Source: Quercus robur
Lineage: Eukaryota > Streptophyta > Magnoliopsida > Fagales > Fagaceae
Direction: 5' to 3'
Length of the DNA stretch: 64,000 nucleotides
NCBI RefSeq assembly: GCF_932294415.1
Contig: NC_065535.1
Location: forward strand, 69,433,362 to 69,497,361
Shown here one piece after another: positions 21,329 to 32,572 of this stretch. Numbering within the stretch: position 1 is the stretch's first letter; every line of letters starts with the position of its first letter. The notes below the pieces were generated by a model that was not told the DNA's origin, did not search any database, and saw only the letters and a program-made list of their open reading frames with translations. A program made the position numbers and the translations under genes.

Positions 21329-23514
21329 ATGGAGATAAAGACTAGTATTGCATTTCGTTTGGCTCTATTCTGCATTGCCTTTGCTGCTCTCTTTGCTCTC
21401 ATGAATGGAAGTATGTCGATTTCTCTTTCATTCTTCATCATATTCATATATATTGGTTGAGTAAAAAATAAAAAAATAAAAAAAGCTAGGCCAAGTTAAC
21501 AAATGACTAAAATGCAAAAACACCCTCAAGAATTTGCATCAACAGCAAACACACCCCATATACTTTCAATTTTGTGTTTTTGAATCCTGAGTTTATTCAT
21601 TATAAAAAAAATGGTTCCTGAGTTTATTATTGACGGATCCACTTTATTATAAATAATTCATTTAATAAATTTTAATAAAAATTCATTTTATTAAAATAAA
21701 CTTTTATAAAAATGAATTAAAAAATAAAATAGCACTTGGCTGTTTCTCAAATTATTATTTTTAGTTTAAATATAAATTTCAATAATTTTTTTACCATTGC
21801 TGAAAAAAATTGGTTGTTGATATCTGTGGGGCCCGGCCCAAAACAATGGGCCACCTAAACACAGGCCCGTCCGAAAAGCATCATGTTCGAGGAGAAGTCA
21901 TAGCCAAAACGTTATTCAAGCCCAACTACGGTAAAAGAAACCTGTCCGAGGAGTAACATCTCCTCGGACGCTACGAAGTCCAGACCAAGAGCTCGCCCCT
22001 ACCACTGCAGCTCATCCCCCAAGCATATAAAAAGAATAAAACCCAAAATATCTCATGGAAAGCTGCTACCGCCACATTAAATGTGTCACAACCACCCTCT
22101 TGGCCGCATTAATGAGGAAAAGACCCCTGAACAGTACTGCCTTGGCCACTGCAACTCACAAGGGGATGATAAAGGTGTCTGATAGGACAGGTGCTCAAGT
22201 GGGGGCTTAAATGATCAACAAGTGTAAGGTTCAGATAAGAATAATAGAGCTATATAATGTAATAGAGTCCCTCAAAGAGGAGGACGAAAAAAAAAACTGT
22301 ATTCATCACTTAGGAAATAAAATCTTCTGGGGAATATTCATTCTGGTGTTTTTATCCCTGCTACAACCTTCTCCATACCCAAGGCCGACTAGGTTCACTG
22401 AGGCTAAGTTTTTTCACCCATCCTCTACAAACATTTATTGTGTGTTGCGCTTTGGGCCAGGGCCTGATCAAAAGGGTTTGGGCCGGAAAAATCGTGCAAC
22501 TACAATATCTTATTTAAGAAATGTAAACATGAAATAAATCTATTACATCAAAATAATAAAAATTAAGTTAAGAAGTAGCAAATTATATATTAATTTCTAG
22601 AATAAAACAATTAAGAATGAACAATTTTCATACTTTATCAAATAATATCACAACAAGGTTTTTTTTTTATTATTTTTTTTAAGAGTTGACAATAATATAA
22701 AAATGATACTAAGTAGTATTCAAACTTAGGCAAGAATGTTAATATGCCTTTAATCATGTTTATTTTGATTCTAAAGTAATATGCTTATTTTTAAATGCAT
22801 CCATATGGTATTAATGAGTTTACAAGCTATTCATTCATATATTAAAGTTCAACTCAATCATAAATTCAAGTTAGATTCTAATTGCAGTTTAATTTTGTGA
22901 AAAATTTCCTTATAATAGAAATATAATTTGATGCCAAATGCCTTTAGGCTTTAGATTACAATGCACTTCAATTTCATGCCAAGTGTTATTCCAATTATAC
23001 TCTAATTTTGTATTTATTATATTTACATGAAAAATCATATATCTAAACTTAAAATTACAAACTATAAAAAGTCTCAATTCAATTTTTTTTAATACAAATA
23101 CAATCATTTATTTATTTATTTATATTTTTAATTTAATTTTGATTCCTCTTAAATGTTGATGACCATCCTCAAATTTTGAGAAAATCAGGTCAGAGAACTC
23201 ATGTTGTTTAGCCCATAAACCATAGGCCATTTATTGCATTAATATTTATATGTTGATGTAACTTTGATAATTTTTTTTCAATATGACATGAGTAGGCAAC
23301 CAAAACAATGGCATTAGCTACAAGGGGAATGATGTTTCCGATTTAGATCGATGGGGGAGCTGATGCAATTAGGGACAGCAAAATATATGTTTCATTCTGC
23401 AAACTAGATAGAGACTACAATGTGTGGTGTTGCAAAAGAATTTGCTACGTAGAGAGAGCAGAATGTGATAAACATTGCGGTCCATTTGGTCCACCACCTG
23501 TAAAAATTCCATGA
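21329..23514 (+). pseudogene. Cysteine-rich peptide gene, copy 2, disrupted
   Basis: Exon 1 from 21329 encodes a signal peptide close to copy 1 (FRLALFCIAFAALFALMN). A T is missing near its end and the splice donor reads GGAAGT where copy 1 has GTAAGT. The intron later received the solo LTR at 21825-22504. Exon 2 starts at 23296 and keeps the cysteine-rich tail in pieces: VWCCKRICYVERAECDKHC, then CGPFGPPP, ending 23514. An indel near 23345-23365 breaks the frame before it. Lost donor plus frameshift make it a pseudogene. The tail pattern WCC...CY...C...C is the basis for the tentative ESF1-like call. Confidence 0.65.
21825..22504 (+). mobile_element. Solo LTR (TGTGGGG family, member 2) in the intron of copy 2
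   Basis: 680 bp, starting TGTGGGGCCCGG and ending AACTACA, flanked by ATATC (21820-21824 and 22505-22509). It carries an inverted pair GTCCGAGGAG (21944-21953) and CTCCTCGGAC (21960-21969) with a 6-nt loop, reminiscent of the element 1 LTR stem. Related to the solo LTR at 14653. Confidence 0.9.
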
Positions 23515-25260
23515 ACCAATTTCATTGCAAGAACCTACTAATAGAGTTTTAAATTAATTTTAGAAGATGTTGACCACACAGGAATGGATTTTAGGGTGAA
23601 CCCTACACACATGACCTTTCTTAAAGGCCTAGATAACGCGTGTATAGTAGTGTCATTATCTGTGTATGACATTTGTGATGAAGTGCGTGCATGATTACGC
23701 CATTTTATCTTTTGTTCATTTTTAAAGCTTATCACTTTCTTCCTCTTAAAGAATGCAATCTTTTTTTCCCCTTGATAGAAATAATGTCATCTCATAAAAA
23801 AAATAATTTATACCATATTTATTTTATAATGTGATACTCTAGTTAGTTTTTACGCGTATATTACGCGAAACATTCGCGAGCGTACGTGACAAACAAAATG
23901 ACTTCCGTTTCACGTTTTCATTCCAAAGTTACAGTAAATAACGCGTTTTATTGAAATGAGGAGTTTAGTTGCCGTGAAATACGGACTACGTAAGAAACGT
24001 AGACTGAAACACTGACATAAAAAAGACGGAGTAATTACAAAACTAAAGTAAAGGATAAAAGCTGTTAAAGTTAGTGATAAAGTGATAATTACTTCCCCGG
24101 ACTCATGTCAATCTATTAACAGATTGAAGAGACTAATATATGAATATATCTGATAAACTGATAAGTGATTACACTGAGTGATAACAATAAAGCTGCTAAA
24201 ACCTAAGGTGTACGTGTAGGCATAGGCTATAGCCTATTATACTCAATTGTGAAGGTTATACACAAAAAGCTATCTTCAATTCTACTACAGTAGGAGAATT
24301 TCAATTGAGCCTTTAAGGCTTTGTCTATGCATCCAGCCATCCAACGCCACTGTTGCTGTAAGTGTAATCTATATTTTATGCTTAGTTATTATTATTTTTA
24401 AATCTCTTTCATCCATTATACCATTGTATTTGAATCTTCCTTATTATAATATAGTTATGATTTAATTTTACATTCTATTGAATCAATTATACATATATAT
24501 ATTTATTAAACATAATAGAACAACTATTGTATTTATCTATAAAATAAAATACTTGACAAATATTTCCGTATTTTTTGTAGCGTTTTTTTAAAATATAAAC
24601 GTATTATACACATACTATACATGTACCGTTATTTATCCGTTCTCATATTTTTCTGCCGAATTTTTGAAACGTATTTTTCTTAAAATGACCAAATTATACA
24701 CGTCCGTATATTTTCTATATCATACACGTACCGTATTTTACTAACTATGTGTGATAGTGTAGTAAATCAAATATTATATAATAAAAGTTGGGTCCCACAA
24801 GTTTTGATAGCACCAAAAGGTTATCTTTGCTTTGCAATAAGTATTTACATTATCTCTATCTTTTATCTCCACCAAAAAAAAAAAAAATTACATTATCAGT
24901 AATTACTAAGATAATTTACTTTAGATTAAACTCTATCGAGTCCTCGAAGTTGCGGTTGCACCAAGTAGTTATCTTCTATTTGCAACAAGTGTCTAACTTA
25001 GTACTTTCAATAATTATCAAGATTATATATCATAATTTTATGTTTTAATATGGTAAAGTTTACATATACTATATACCGTGTTTGCACAAAGTGACTTGAT
25101 GTTTATTAAACTAGTATTATGTTCATGCATCACACAAACATAATACTAGTTTAAAGTAAAATCAGGTCATTAAATTCCTGTCGTTTAGCCTATAACTTAT
25201 CTATTGCATTATAATAATTATGTTGATGTAACTTTGCTCTTCTTTTTCAATATGACATGA
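23515..25260. other. Intergenic DNA, partly duplicated from the copy 1 intron
   Basis: 24890-25080 matches the copy 1 intron (about 12231-12420: AGTAATTACTAAGA, AAGTAGTTATCTTCT, TTTTATGTTTTAATAT), so copy 3 has its intron but no exon 1. A CG-containing block at 23840-24747 has short inverted ends (TAGTTAGT...ACTAACTA) and may be an old TIR element, without a clear target duplication. No other gene is seen. Confidence 0.5.
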
Positions 25261-25264
25261 GAAG

Positions 25265-25479
25265 GCAACCAAAACAGTGGCATTAGCTACAAAGGGAATG
25301 CTGTTGCCAATTTAGATGGGAGGGCTGCTGCAATTAGGGGCAGCAAAATATATATTTCATTCTGCAAATTAGCTAAAGAGCTCAATGTGTGGTGTTGAAA
25401 GAAAATATGCTACCTTGACAGAGCAGACTGTGATAAACATTGCGGTCCATTTGGTCCACCACCTGTAAAAACGCCATGA
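25265..25479 (+). pseudogene. Cysteine-rich peptide gene, copy 3, exon 2 only
   Basis: Exon 2 keeps its acceptor and reads from NQNSGISYKGNAVANLD through YISFCKLAKELNVWC to an in-frame TGA at 25396-25398, where copy 2 has a cysteine codon. Past the stop the frame continues with ICYLDRADCDKHC and CGPFGPPP to a TGA at 25477-25479. Exon 1 is absent, so the copy cannot make a secreted product. It shows best the length and cysteine layout of the ancestral mature peptide. Confidence 0.65.
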
Positions 25480-25798
25480 ACCCCATCCTCTCCTGTGTTG
25501 CTTTCCAAGTTTATCTTGTATTACTGATATCGCGACTTTGCGTGAACCTAATAAAGTAATAAATTAATGGGCAAATTATATGTTTAGTTCCTAATCTTTG
25601 CAGCATGTGTCAATTTGGTCTCTAACTTTTCAAATGTGTTAATTTAGTCTCTAACCTCTATGTGTTGTGTCAAAATGGTCCATGCCATTAAGTTACAAGT
25701 GAAAAATGTTGACATGACTAATAGCCTAAAAAAAAAATTATTCTCATGCCATCTGGACTGTCACGTGGACTAAACAAAAAACCCAATCCACATGTACA
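25480..25798. other. Flank of copy 3
   Basis: Contains a widespread plant repeat type (CAATTTGGTCTCTAACTTTT at about 25612). No gene is seen. Confidence 0.45.
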
Positions 25799-25807
25799 GA
25801 ATACTTT

Positions 25808-25859
25808 TAGTGGCGGTGCCACATAATGTTCAGGGGTTCAAATGAATCCCTTGACTTTT

Positions 25860-25902
<43 letters not shown>

Positions 25903-26275
25903 AATTTTTACATATAATAATAATAATATTTTTAAAGTTTTTGTTTTGATCACCCTAAAATGAAATTTTGAACCCCCTTAAATAAACCCAATAACAAATC
26001 AATTCAACACCAACATGTATCTTGGCTTTTCTATTTAAATAAAAAAAAAAACCAACAGCAAACCAATTTGATCTAAAATCTGATAAAAAAAAAATAGCAA
26101 GCCTAACAACAAAATTTAGTAATTTGTTAATCTTAAATCTCAAGAAAAAAAAAAAAATTAAGTGGGTAGTAAAGTGTAAACGATGGGAATTGGGAAGTTG
26201 GAAGTGAAGCCAATTTTTATTTTATTTTTAATGATTGTATTATTGTGTTGAAATCTTGATAGATTAATGCAAAAT

Positions 26276-26306
<31 letters not shown>

Positions 26307-26824
26307 ATAAATTATAAAGATTAATAAGTTGTCAAAGTTGAGTTGAATTGTTGAATAAAATAATTGAAAAGAGTTAAGACAAAAACTAATAAATAATAAA
26401 TTAAAATATTCTAAGCAATAATAATTAAAGTTCACTTAACAATAATAATTAATGACTTTGTTATAATAGTAAGAGACAATTGATGATTTCCAAGATTTAA
26501 TTTTAGCAACACTAATTTTCAATATACTAAGGAACAATATACTCAATGAACTTAGAGTCTATCGTTTATTCTCTTGCTGTATTATAGATAAATTTTTTTA
26601 TAAAAAAATCACGTATACCACAAGATTCATCTCCCACCTAAAATTTATTATTTAAAAGAACTCGTGTTGACTTGAAAAATATTAATTCGAATCATAGATT
26701 GCGAAAAATCTCATCTTATCATCCTAATAATCAAGATGAAATAAGAAAATATTCTTTACAATAAGGTCATTGTCAACTTCATAAATTTGAATGACCCCCC
26801 TAAAAAATGTCTAGAGCCACCACT
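25808..26824. mobile_element. Mutator-like non-autonomous element
   Basis: Short imperfect inverted ends (TAGTGGCGGTGCC... and ...GAGCCACCACT) are enclosed by GAATACTTT at 25799-25807 and 26825-26833, a 9-bp target duplication. The interior is AT-rich with a T-run at 25861-25897 and an A-run at about 26273-26301. No transposase. Confidence 0.65.
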
Positions 26825-26833
26825 GAATACTTT

Positions 26834-28127
26834 AAATCTAATTTTTCTTCTCTTAACACTTCTCTTTGCACTTTCTTTATAAACAAACACTTGCAAAAAA
26901 GAAACTCATAAATCGTAACCAAGAATTAAACTCCAGCCACCATGAAAATCTCATATTCTTGGCAATGTGTTCAGACTTTAGATGGCAAAGCTTCTATTTT
27001 GTTTTTTTATTTGTTTGATTTCTTCATAAAAATTGAATTATACTGGATTGTTAAAGTGTGTGTTACTGTTAGGCACTATGCTCTTTGAAAAAAGTTAAAA
27101 TCAAATGGCCTGTTTTGGGTTCTGGGCTTTATCGGATGCCAAGAAAATGAGATTTTTTCTTGTCGGCTGGGGTTTAACATTTTTCCCCCCTGTAAGCGAT
27201 CATTTCCAGAGAAACCAAGAGAAAATGATATAGGAAATATGTGTTGTTTACACATTGATTGGGTTTTTTTTAGAACACATGGTAGTACACATGGCATCCT
27301 AAGTGACATTAGAATAATTTTTTATATGAGCCATTAGCCCATCAGCATTTTCCATCTGTAACTTAACAGCATGGACCCCACACATGACCTTTTCTTAGAG
27401 GTGTTGACAACAAGCATATGGTTGTGTGATAATTTGTACTTGGGATGATATGTGTGCATGAGTGTGCCGTTTTAAGGAAAATATCTTATATGCTCGATGT
27501 ATAAAACTTATGTGAGAATGATATGTGGACCCTATATATATGCCAGACGTATACAAGATTTCTTTTGTTCATTTTAATGGAATCACCAACAACTCTTAGT
27601 TTTCTAAGCGTGATTGGTCACATATGTCTATTTGATATTATTCTTAAATTAGCTAAAGAAGGTCCTAAGGGCTCCTTAGCTAAATAGAAAATAAAAATAA
27701 AATTCAAAGCAAAAGACATGGACTCAAGAGCTCAATTATGTATGAAAAATGTGTCAGGCACCTCACAATGTGCATCTCTCGATGGTAACTAGTTTTGAAT
27801 ACATTTGTATGACTCACTATTATAAAGATAACTTGAATATTTGGCATGAGATTTTGGGAAAAAGTTTTTGGAAATTACTTTAAAGGTAAGATATAAATGC
27901 TATAATTACTTAATTGTTGGAAAAGTAAATTACATTTGATATAAATGCTATAAGCTTAAATTGAAATTTATTCTCCAATATATTTTTCTCATGCAAAATG
28001 ACTCTCGACCACCCATGACAATGACAATGGGTCCTCCCCTCTCTGCCTTTTTTTTTTTTTTTTTTAATTAATAATTTTCTTTTATTATAGAGAATCAAAA
28101 GGCATTCCTCATTTTTTTTTTTTAATA
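26834..28127. other. Intergenic DNA
   Basis: The part at about 27370-27560 (CCACACATGACCTTTTCTTA, GATGATATGTGTGCATGAGT) resembles 23597-23710, the DNA downstream of peptide copy 2, so the local duplication extended this far. No gene is seen. Confidence 0.5.
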
Positions 28128-28297
28128 ACAAAAGACATTCCACATGATCGTGTAAGCACAAAGCATAAAAATAATAATAGTGCCTATGAACCTTGATAAT
28201 ATTAATGCTGTTTAGTTTTTACTACCAGCGTGAGAAAAACAAATATCCTGATTTTTACTGAAATTGCATGCAAGGAATGAGATTCATTACAGCACAT
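28128..28297. repeat. Copy B of a dispersed duplication (partner at 8598-8777)
   Basis: Direct-orientation match to 8598-8777, about 90 percent alike with small indels. It lies about 470 bases upstream of the exonuclease-like gene. Confidence 0.85.
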
Positions 28298-28763
28298 GAA
28301 GGTGTCGCATCCCCTGAGTTTTCTAGGAGATCATAATGGTACACCGCAGCACAATCTAAATTCATTCAAATTACTATCAGAAACAAGTGGGGAAAAAGAA
28401 GAAAGAGATAATTGTAACCTGAATAAATTACTAGTATTTTCATTTCTCATAACCACACGGTATACCAGGAGGTGACTCTTGGAGTTGCTCTTCAAAGGTT
28501 CATGTATAGTAGGGAAAGACAGTGTAGCTTCCCAACTTACTTTGAATGTATCCCATAAAACCAACATACTATATCTTGGAATTCTAGCATTGCTACAACC
28601 GAAGAAGCAGAGTTATTTAGCGCTAGATGATAAGAATGGCTTGGTTCATATCATATAACTATAAGTAGCCACCACTGACCACTTGTCTTGTGTTTTCAAT
28701 GCAATTTAATCTAGTTTCTCATTTTCTTCTATCCTTTGTTTTTTCTTCTCTTCTTTTTAAGAG

Positions 28764-29411
28764 ATGTCCAAGTCTTATACATGTAACTTAGGGGCCGGAG
28801 ACATCAGAACAACTGTCATAACCCATGAGTCAGCGCTGGAAGAAGGCCTTAAGTTTCTATTATCTACTTTTAATGTAGAGGAATCAGAAAAAAACAATGT
28901 AGGTCAAAACTTTGAGAGAGTTGTCGGTTTAGATATAGAGAAGTCATTCAGTTCAACTAGTGATGCCTTAGTCAGTGACAAAGTTGCATTGTTGAAACTA
29001 TGTGCAGAAAATGATTGCCTCCTTGTCCACCTTACACACTTCAAGAAAATACCCACTTCCCTTGCCAAGTTTCTTAACCTTTCAGATGTAACATTCGTTG
29101 GAATGAGCATCAAACACAACCTCAGTGATCTTCAAAGGGATTATGGGGTTCAATGTAGGAATGTGGTTGAGTTGGGTCCTTTTGCAGCTGCTGTTCAAAA
29201 GAAGCCTATTTTAAGTGCTTATAGTTTGCCAGATTTGTTCAAGTTTGTTTTTAAATTTCCAAAATGGGAAAAGACTTTTGGTAAATCTACAAATGTTGCT
29301 TTAAGTGATTGGGGTACCAGTACATTAAGTTTGGAACAAATCTGGCATGCTAGTATAGAAGTCCATGCAACCATCATGATTGTGAAAGAACTAATCCGAT
29401 ACCACAGTTGA
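28764..29411 (+). CDS. WRN/RNase D-type 3'-5' exonuclease-like protein, active site degenerate
   Basis: Single-exon gene of 215 residues. The whole protein is one DnaQ/DEDD-type exonuclease fold, like the small intronless Werner-exonuclease-like proteins of plants. Motif Exo I is present (VGLDIE, Asp57 and Glu59). In Exo II (VGMSIKHNLSDL) the catalytic Asp position holds Asn119. In Exo III (HASIEVHA) the usual Tyr and Asp positions hold His195 and Glu199. Two or three of the metal-binding residues are thus changed although the frame is fully open, which suggests a non-catalytic nucleic-acid-binding role or early decay. A TATA-like CTATAAGTA lies at 28659-28667. The start is the first ATG after that box. 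Family call firm, loss of activity inferred. Confidence 0.8.
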   Translation: MSKSYTCNLGAGDIRTTVITHESALEEGLKFLLSTFNVEESEKNNVGQNFERVVGLDIEKSFSSTSDALVSDKVALLKLCAENDCLLVHLTHFKKIPTSLAKFLNLSDVTFVGMSIKHNLSDLQRDYGVQCRNVVELGPFAAAVQKKPILSAYSLPDLFKFVFKFPKWEKTFGKSTNVALSDWGTSTLSLEQIWHASIEVHATIMIVKELIRYHS

Positions 29412-29482
29412 CAGAATTAATCCAAGGCTTTGGCAATTGGCCAAGTTTTCAAACGAAGTTAATGACATGTTGTTGTTGTTGT

Positions 29483-29517
<35 letters not shown>

Positions 29518-30094
29518 TGGGTGAAATATTGGTCTGTTGTTGGATGGTTTGATTATGCATCTACGGTTGGGCACAAAAATTGGCACAACATAATGTTAAT
29601 GAATTGATAGTTACCTATTCTAATATTTTGTATTTGATCAAAAGATTGTAGCCAAAGAGCATTCTACTCAGGAGCCAGATAAGAAAATACTTCACCTTGC
29701 AGAACCCGATTGGTCACTTTTTAGTTCCTTTTGCTCCTATTGTCATTTCCAAATAATTGCAATCAACATCTATCTACTTCATCCTAGCCTATCTAAGGCG
29801 ATACCATCCCTAACCTCCTCAGTTTAATTACATTCTTACATGGGTAGGAATTTCGATTCCCTAATCAAGGAAGTATGTTCAAAAAGTGTACAATTAAAGG
29901 GGAACAAGAGGAGAGAAAAATGCACAATTAACAGTACCTCCATTTAATATAATGCTAACAAAATTTTAGAGTATAGAGTAATTATTTTTATTATCTTCAT
30001 ACAAGCTACTGAACGAAGTTAATTTAATTGACTACAAGGGGAAAAACTTCATTTTGCAACGAATTACTGGCACCTAAATTCTGTTGAATAAAGA
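29412..30094. other. Intergenic DNA between exonuclease-like gene and SURF2
   Basis: Contains a GTT/T-run at 29472-29506. The 3' UTRs of both convergent genes probably lie here. Nothing else is seen. Confidence 0.5.
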
Positions 30095-32572
30095 TTAATT
30101 TGTGTGATTCTTCTTACTCTTCTTCTTCCTTGAAGCAAAACTACTGGGTCCAATTTCTACGGACATTCTTTTTGTACTGCATAGCCAATAAAAAAAGGAT
30201 AAGGCCCACAGTGGCGAAAAACATTGCATATCAATGAAAAATAAAATGATTCAGATACACATGATGAAGGAAGATACCGTGTAGAGAGTTCTTCTGTCTC
30301 CTGCTCAACCTCTTCAGCTGGACCATCTGATAATAATGATATGCCTTCTTCTGTCTCCTGCTCGCCCTCTTCAGCTGGATCATCTGATAATATGATATAC
30401 CATCAAATTCAGTAACAGAGAGAGAGAGAGATTTCTAGAATTCGATAAACTACCATGTGAAAAAGAAACTTTCATAAAAGATTTGCAGTGGTTTGGCTAT
30501 AGGCAACTGGAAGTTAAACAAAATATGCTCCGATGTTATCCAGACAAAGATAATCAACTAAGACAACTTCACATTGGACTAGATGACTTTTAGCAATAAG
30601 TGAGCCAATAAGCTCTAGGTCGTGGATTCAAGACATGGGTGGTGCGTACAACTTACAAATCCTAAAATGAATAAATAAATAAACAAAAATATCAGCAAAA
30701 GCAGGGATGAGAAGGATGTAATGAACAGGGTTAGACATATTTCCCTTGAGCAAGTATACTGAGCAGGATTAGACCACAATTAACTTTGCCAAATATGTCT
30801 AGCATATATACAATTAAGTGACCCTGACTTTGTAAATTCTCACTTGGAACTTGGAGGAGATTGATTGATGTAATGAGTTCTAGTGTTCTACCATAAAGAA
30901 AGATTATTTGGCCATGTAGTTGCAGTCAAGTCATTAGAACTTACTTCCAGAATTTGATGAAGACAAAAGTGTTCATCAACTTTTGAACCTTTTCTTTAAT
31001 AATTTTTTTATGGTAAATTTTGGCCCCAAGGGGAAGGGAAAGGGGAGATTTATATTAATGACATCTGCTTCATGAGACGTGGTCCTCAGTACATTGTGCT
31101 ACCCTTGTGATTATTCATTAACTTTGGAACTTTTCAAAGAATCATCCAGTCATTTCTCATTGTCTGGTTTGGCAAGATTATTTCTAAGTCCTTATATTCA
31201 TCATCATAATCTTTTATATCCTAGCCTGTTCAACAGAACTATTTTCTTTTTTAGTCTTGCTCCCAATTCAACAATGAACAAGTCCAAACTAATAGAAAAA
31301 TGTTTGATTTACCATCCAAAGTAATTTATGTGAAGGACCATTATTCACAGAATGCATAAGTGACTCATCTATTACAAAGTAACATAATTTGAGTTTCAAA
31401 TAGAGGCAAAACATACCTGTTTCATTAACCTCATCACTTTCCTGCCCTGACTCTGAACCAGAACCCCATCGATCTCCTCCATCATCAAAATCCCAACGAT
31501 CTCCCACTGGAGGCATCCAGAAATCATCTTCTTCTGCATCACTGTCATTATCAGACATATTTCTAACTTCAGAGATAATCTCTTCAACTTCCTTCTCCTT
31601 CTCCTTCTCCTTCTCCTTCTCCTTCTTCTTCTTCTTTTTCTTCTTCTCCTTCTGCTTCTTCTTCTTCAAACCATCTGTACTTTGCTTTGAAGCCATTTTG
31701 GGCTTCTGCTCAACTTTCTCTTCTACTGTTCCATTAGAGGTTGACTTCCCTGTTTCCCTTTCCTCTATTAAAGAAAGTCCATATTATAATCCTAGGCAAC
31801 CTTGGAACATATAATTTATTAAAACTTGAAAATCTAAAGGCAAATACTTAAATGGATCATCAAGATAACTGATCATAAACAATCACAACGAAAAAAAGAA
31901 AAAAAGAAAAAACACAAACCTAGTTTATTGAGGAATCGTTTCCCATTGATGTGCTTCCATATATGTTCCTCAGACTTATTAATGGTATCTCCTGTCAGCT
32001 TACATATCAACTTTGAGCTACAAAAATGATCAAATGGATAATGGTATCAGCATACCCACAAAAATCAAAGTAAATATCTAGAATGTTAAATTTTCCAACA
32101 TATATGGATCAAAAAAAAAAAAACACCCAATATAAATTTTCACAAACCCATAATCAATTTTTTCTTATTAACCTTAATTCTTCAGAAAAAGAACACAATC
32201 AATTTAAATGAACCAATACCCGTTTCAATTTGCATTAAAAGAGAGAGAAAGATAATAGCTTTCAATTCAATAGCTCAAAATAACAACATGGGCTTAGAGA
32301 GAGAGAAAGATAGGAACTTTTTGGTACCGAGAGAGAGGGTCATGCTTGAAGATATTGAGAGGGGGCTTGTTTTTGGACAAAGCAAAGTCGATGAGACCCA
32401 AACGGCACCGTTTTGAGTTAGAGTAGGAGTCCTTGTCTTTGGCGAGCATTTCGTGACCGGTCTCCACGCACTTGAATCGGCCATTATCGAGCTTTGTGAA
32501 GCTCGGTGCGCCCAATAGGCTCGTCCCTTCCTTCGTCTTCGATGCCTTGTCTTCTTCGCTGTTCGTCGCCAT
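30095..32572 (-). CDS. SURF2: Surfeit locus protein 2 (SURF2), five exons
   Basis: On the minus strand the exons are 32572-32328, 32017-31920, 31764-31417, 30383-30278 and 30176-30095. All have GT-AG borders and join in frame to 292 residues. SURF2 is a conserved eukaryotic protein; in animals it is reported to localise to the nucleolus, and its role in plants is unclear. The N-terminal SURF2 domain is well kept: LDNGRFKCVETGHEMLAKD, SKRCRLGLIDFALSKNKPP, then LICKLTGDTINKSEEHIWK and HINGKRFLNKL. A Lys/Glu-rich run (about 31567-31660 on the plus strand), an acidic patch (DSDAEEDDFWMPP) and a basic tail (ASRKKKSKKN) follow. Exon 4 contains an internal repeat. The start is the ATG at 32572, the only one ahead of the domain. 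Confidence 0.92.
30278..30383 (-). repeat. Internal duplication in SURF2 exon 4
   Basis: Two copies of a roughly 54-bp unit encode DPAEEGEQETEE and GPAEEVEQETEE one after the other. The upstream edge of the first copy (CAG/ATGATCC) doubles as splice acceptor; the same CAGATGGTCC occurs again inside the exon at the second copy. Confidence 0.75.

Noticed and set aside
23840..24747. Possible TIR transposon with TAGTTAGT ends
   Set aside because: Inverted ends are only about 8-10 bases and no convincing target duplication flanks them, so it is mentioned only as a possibility.
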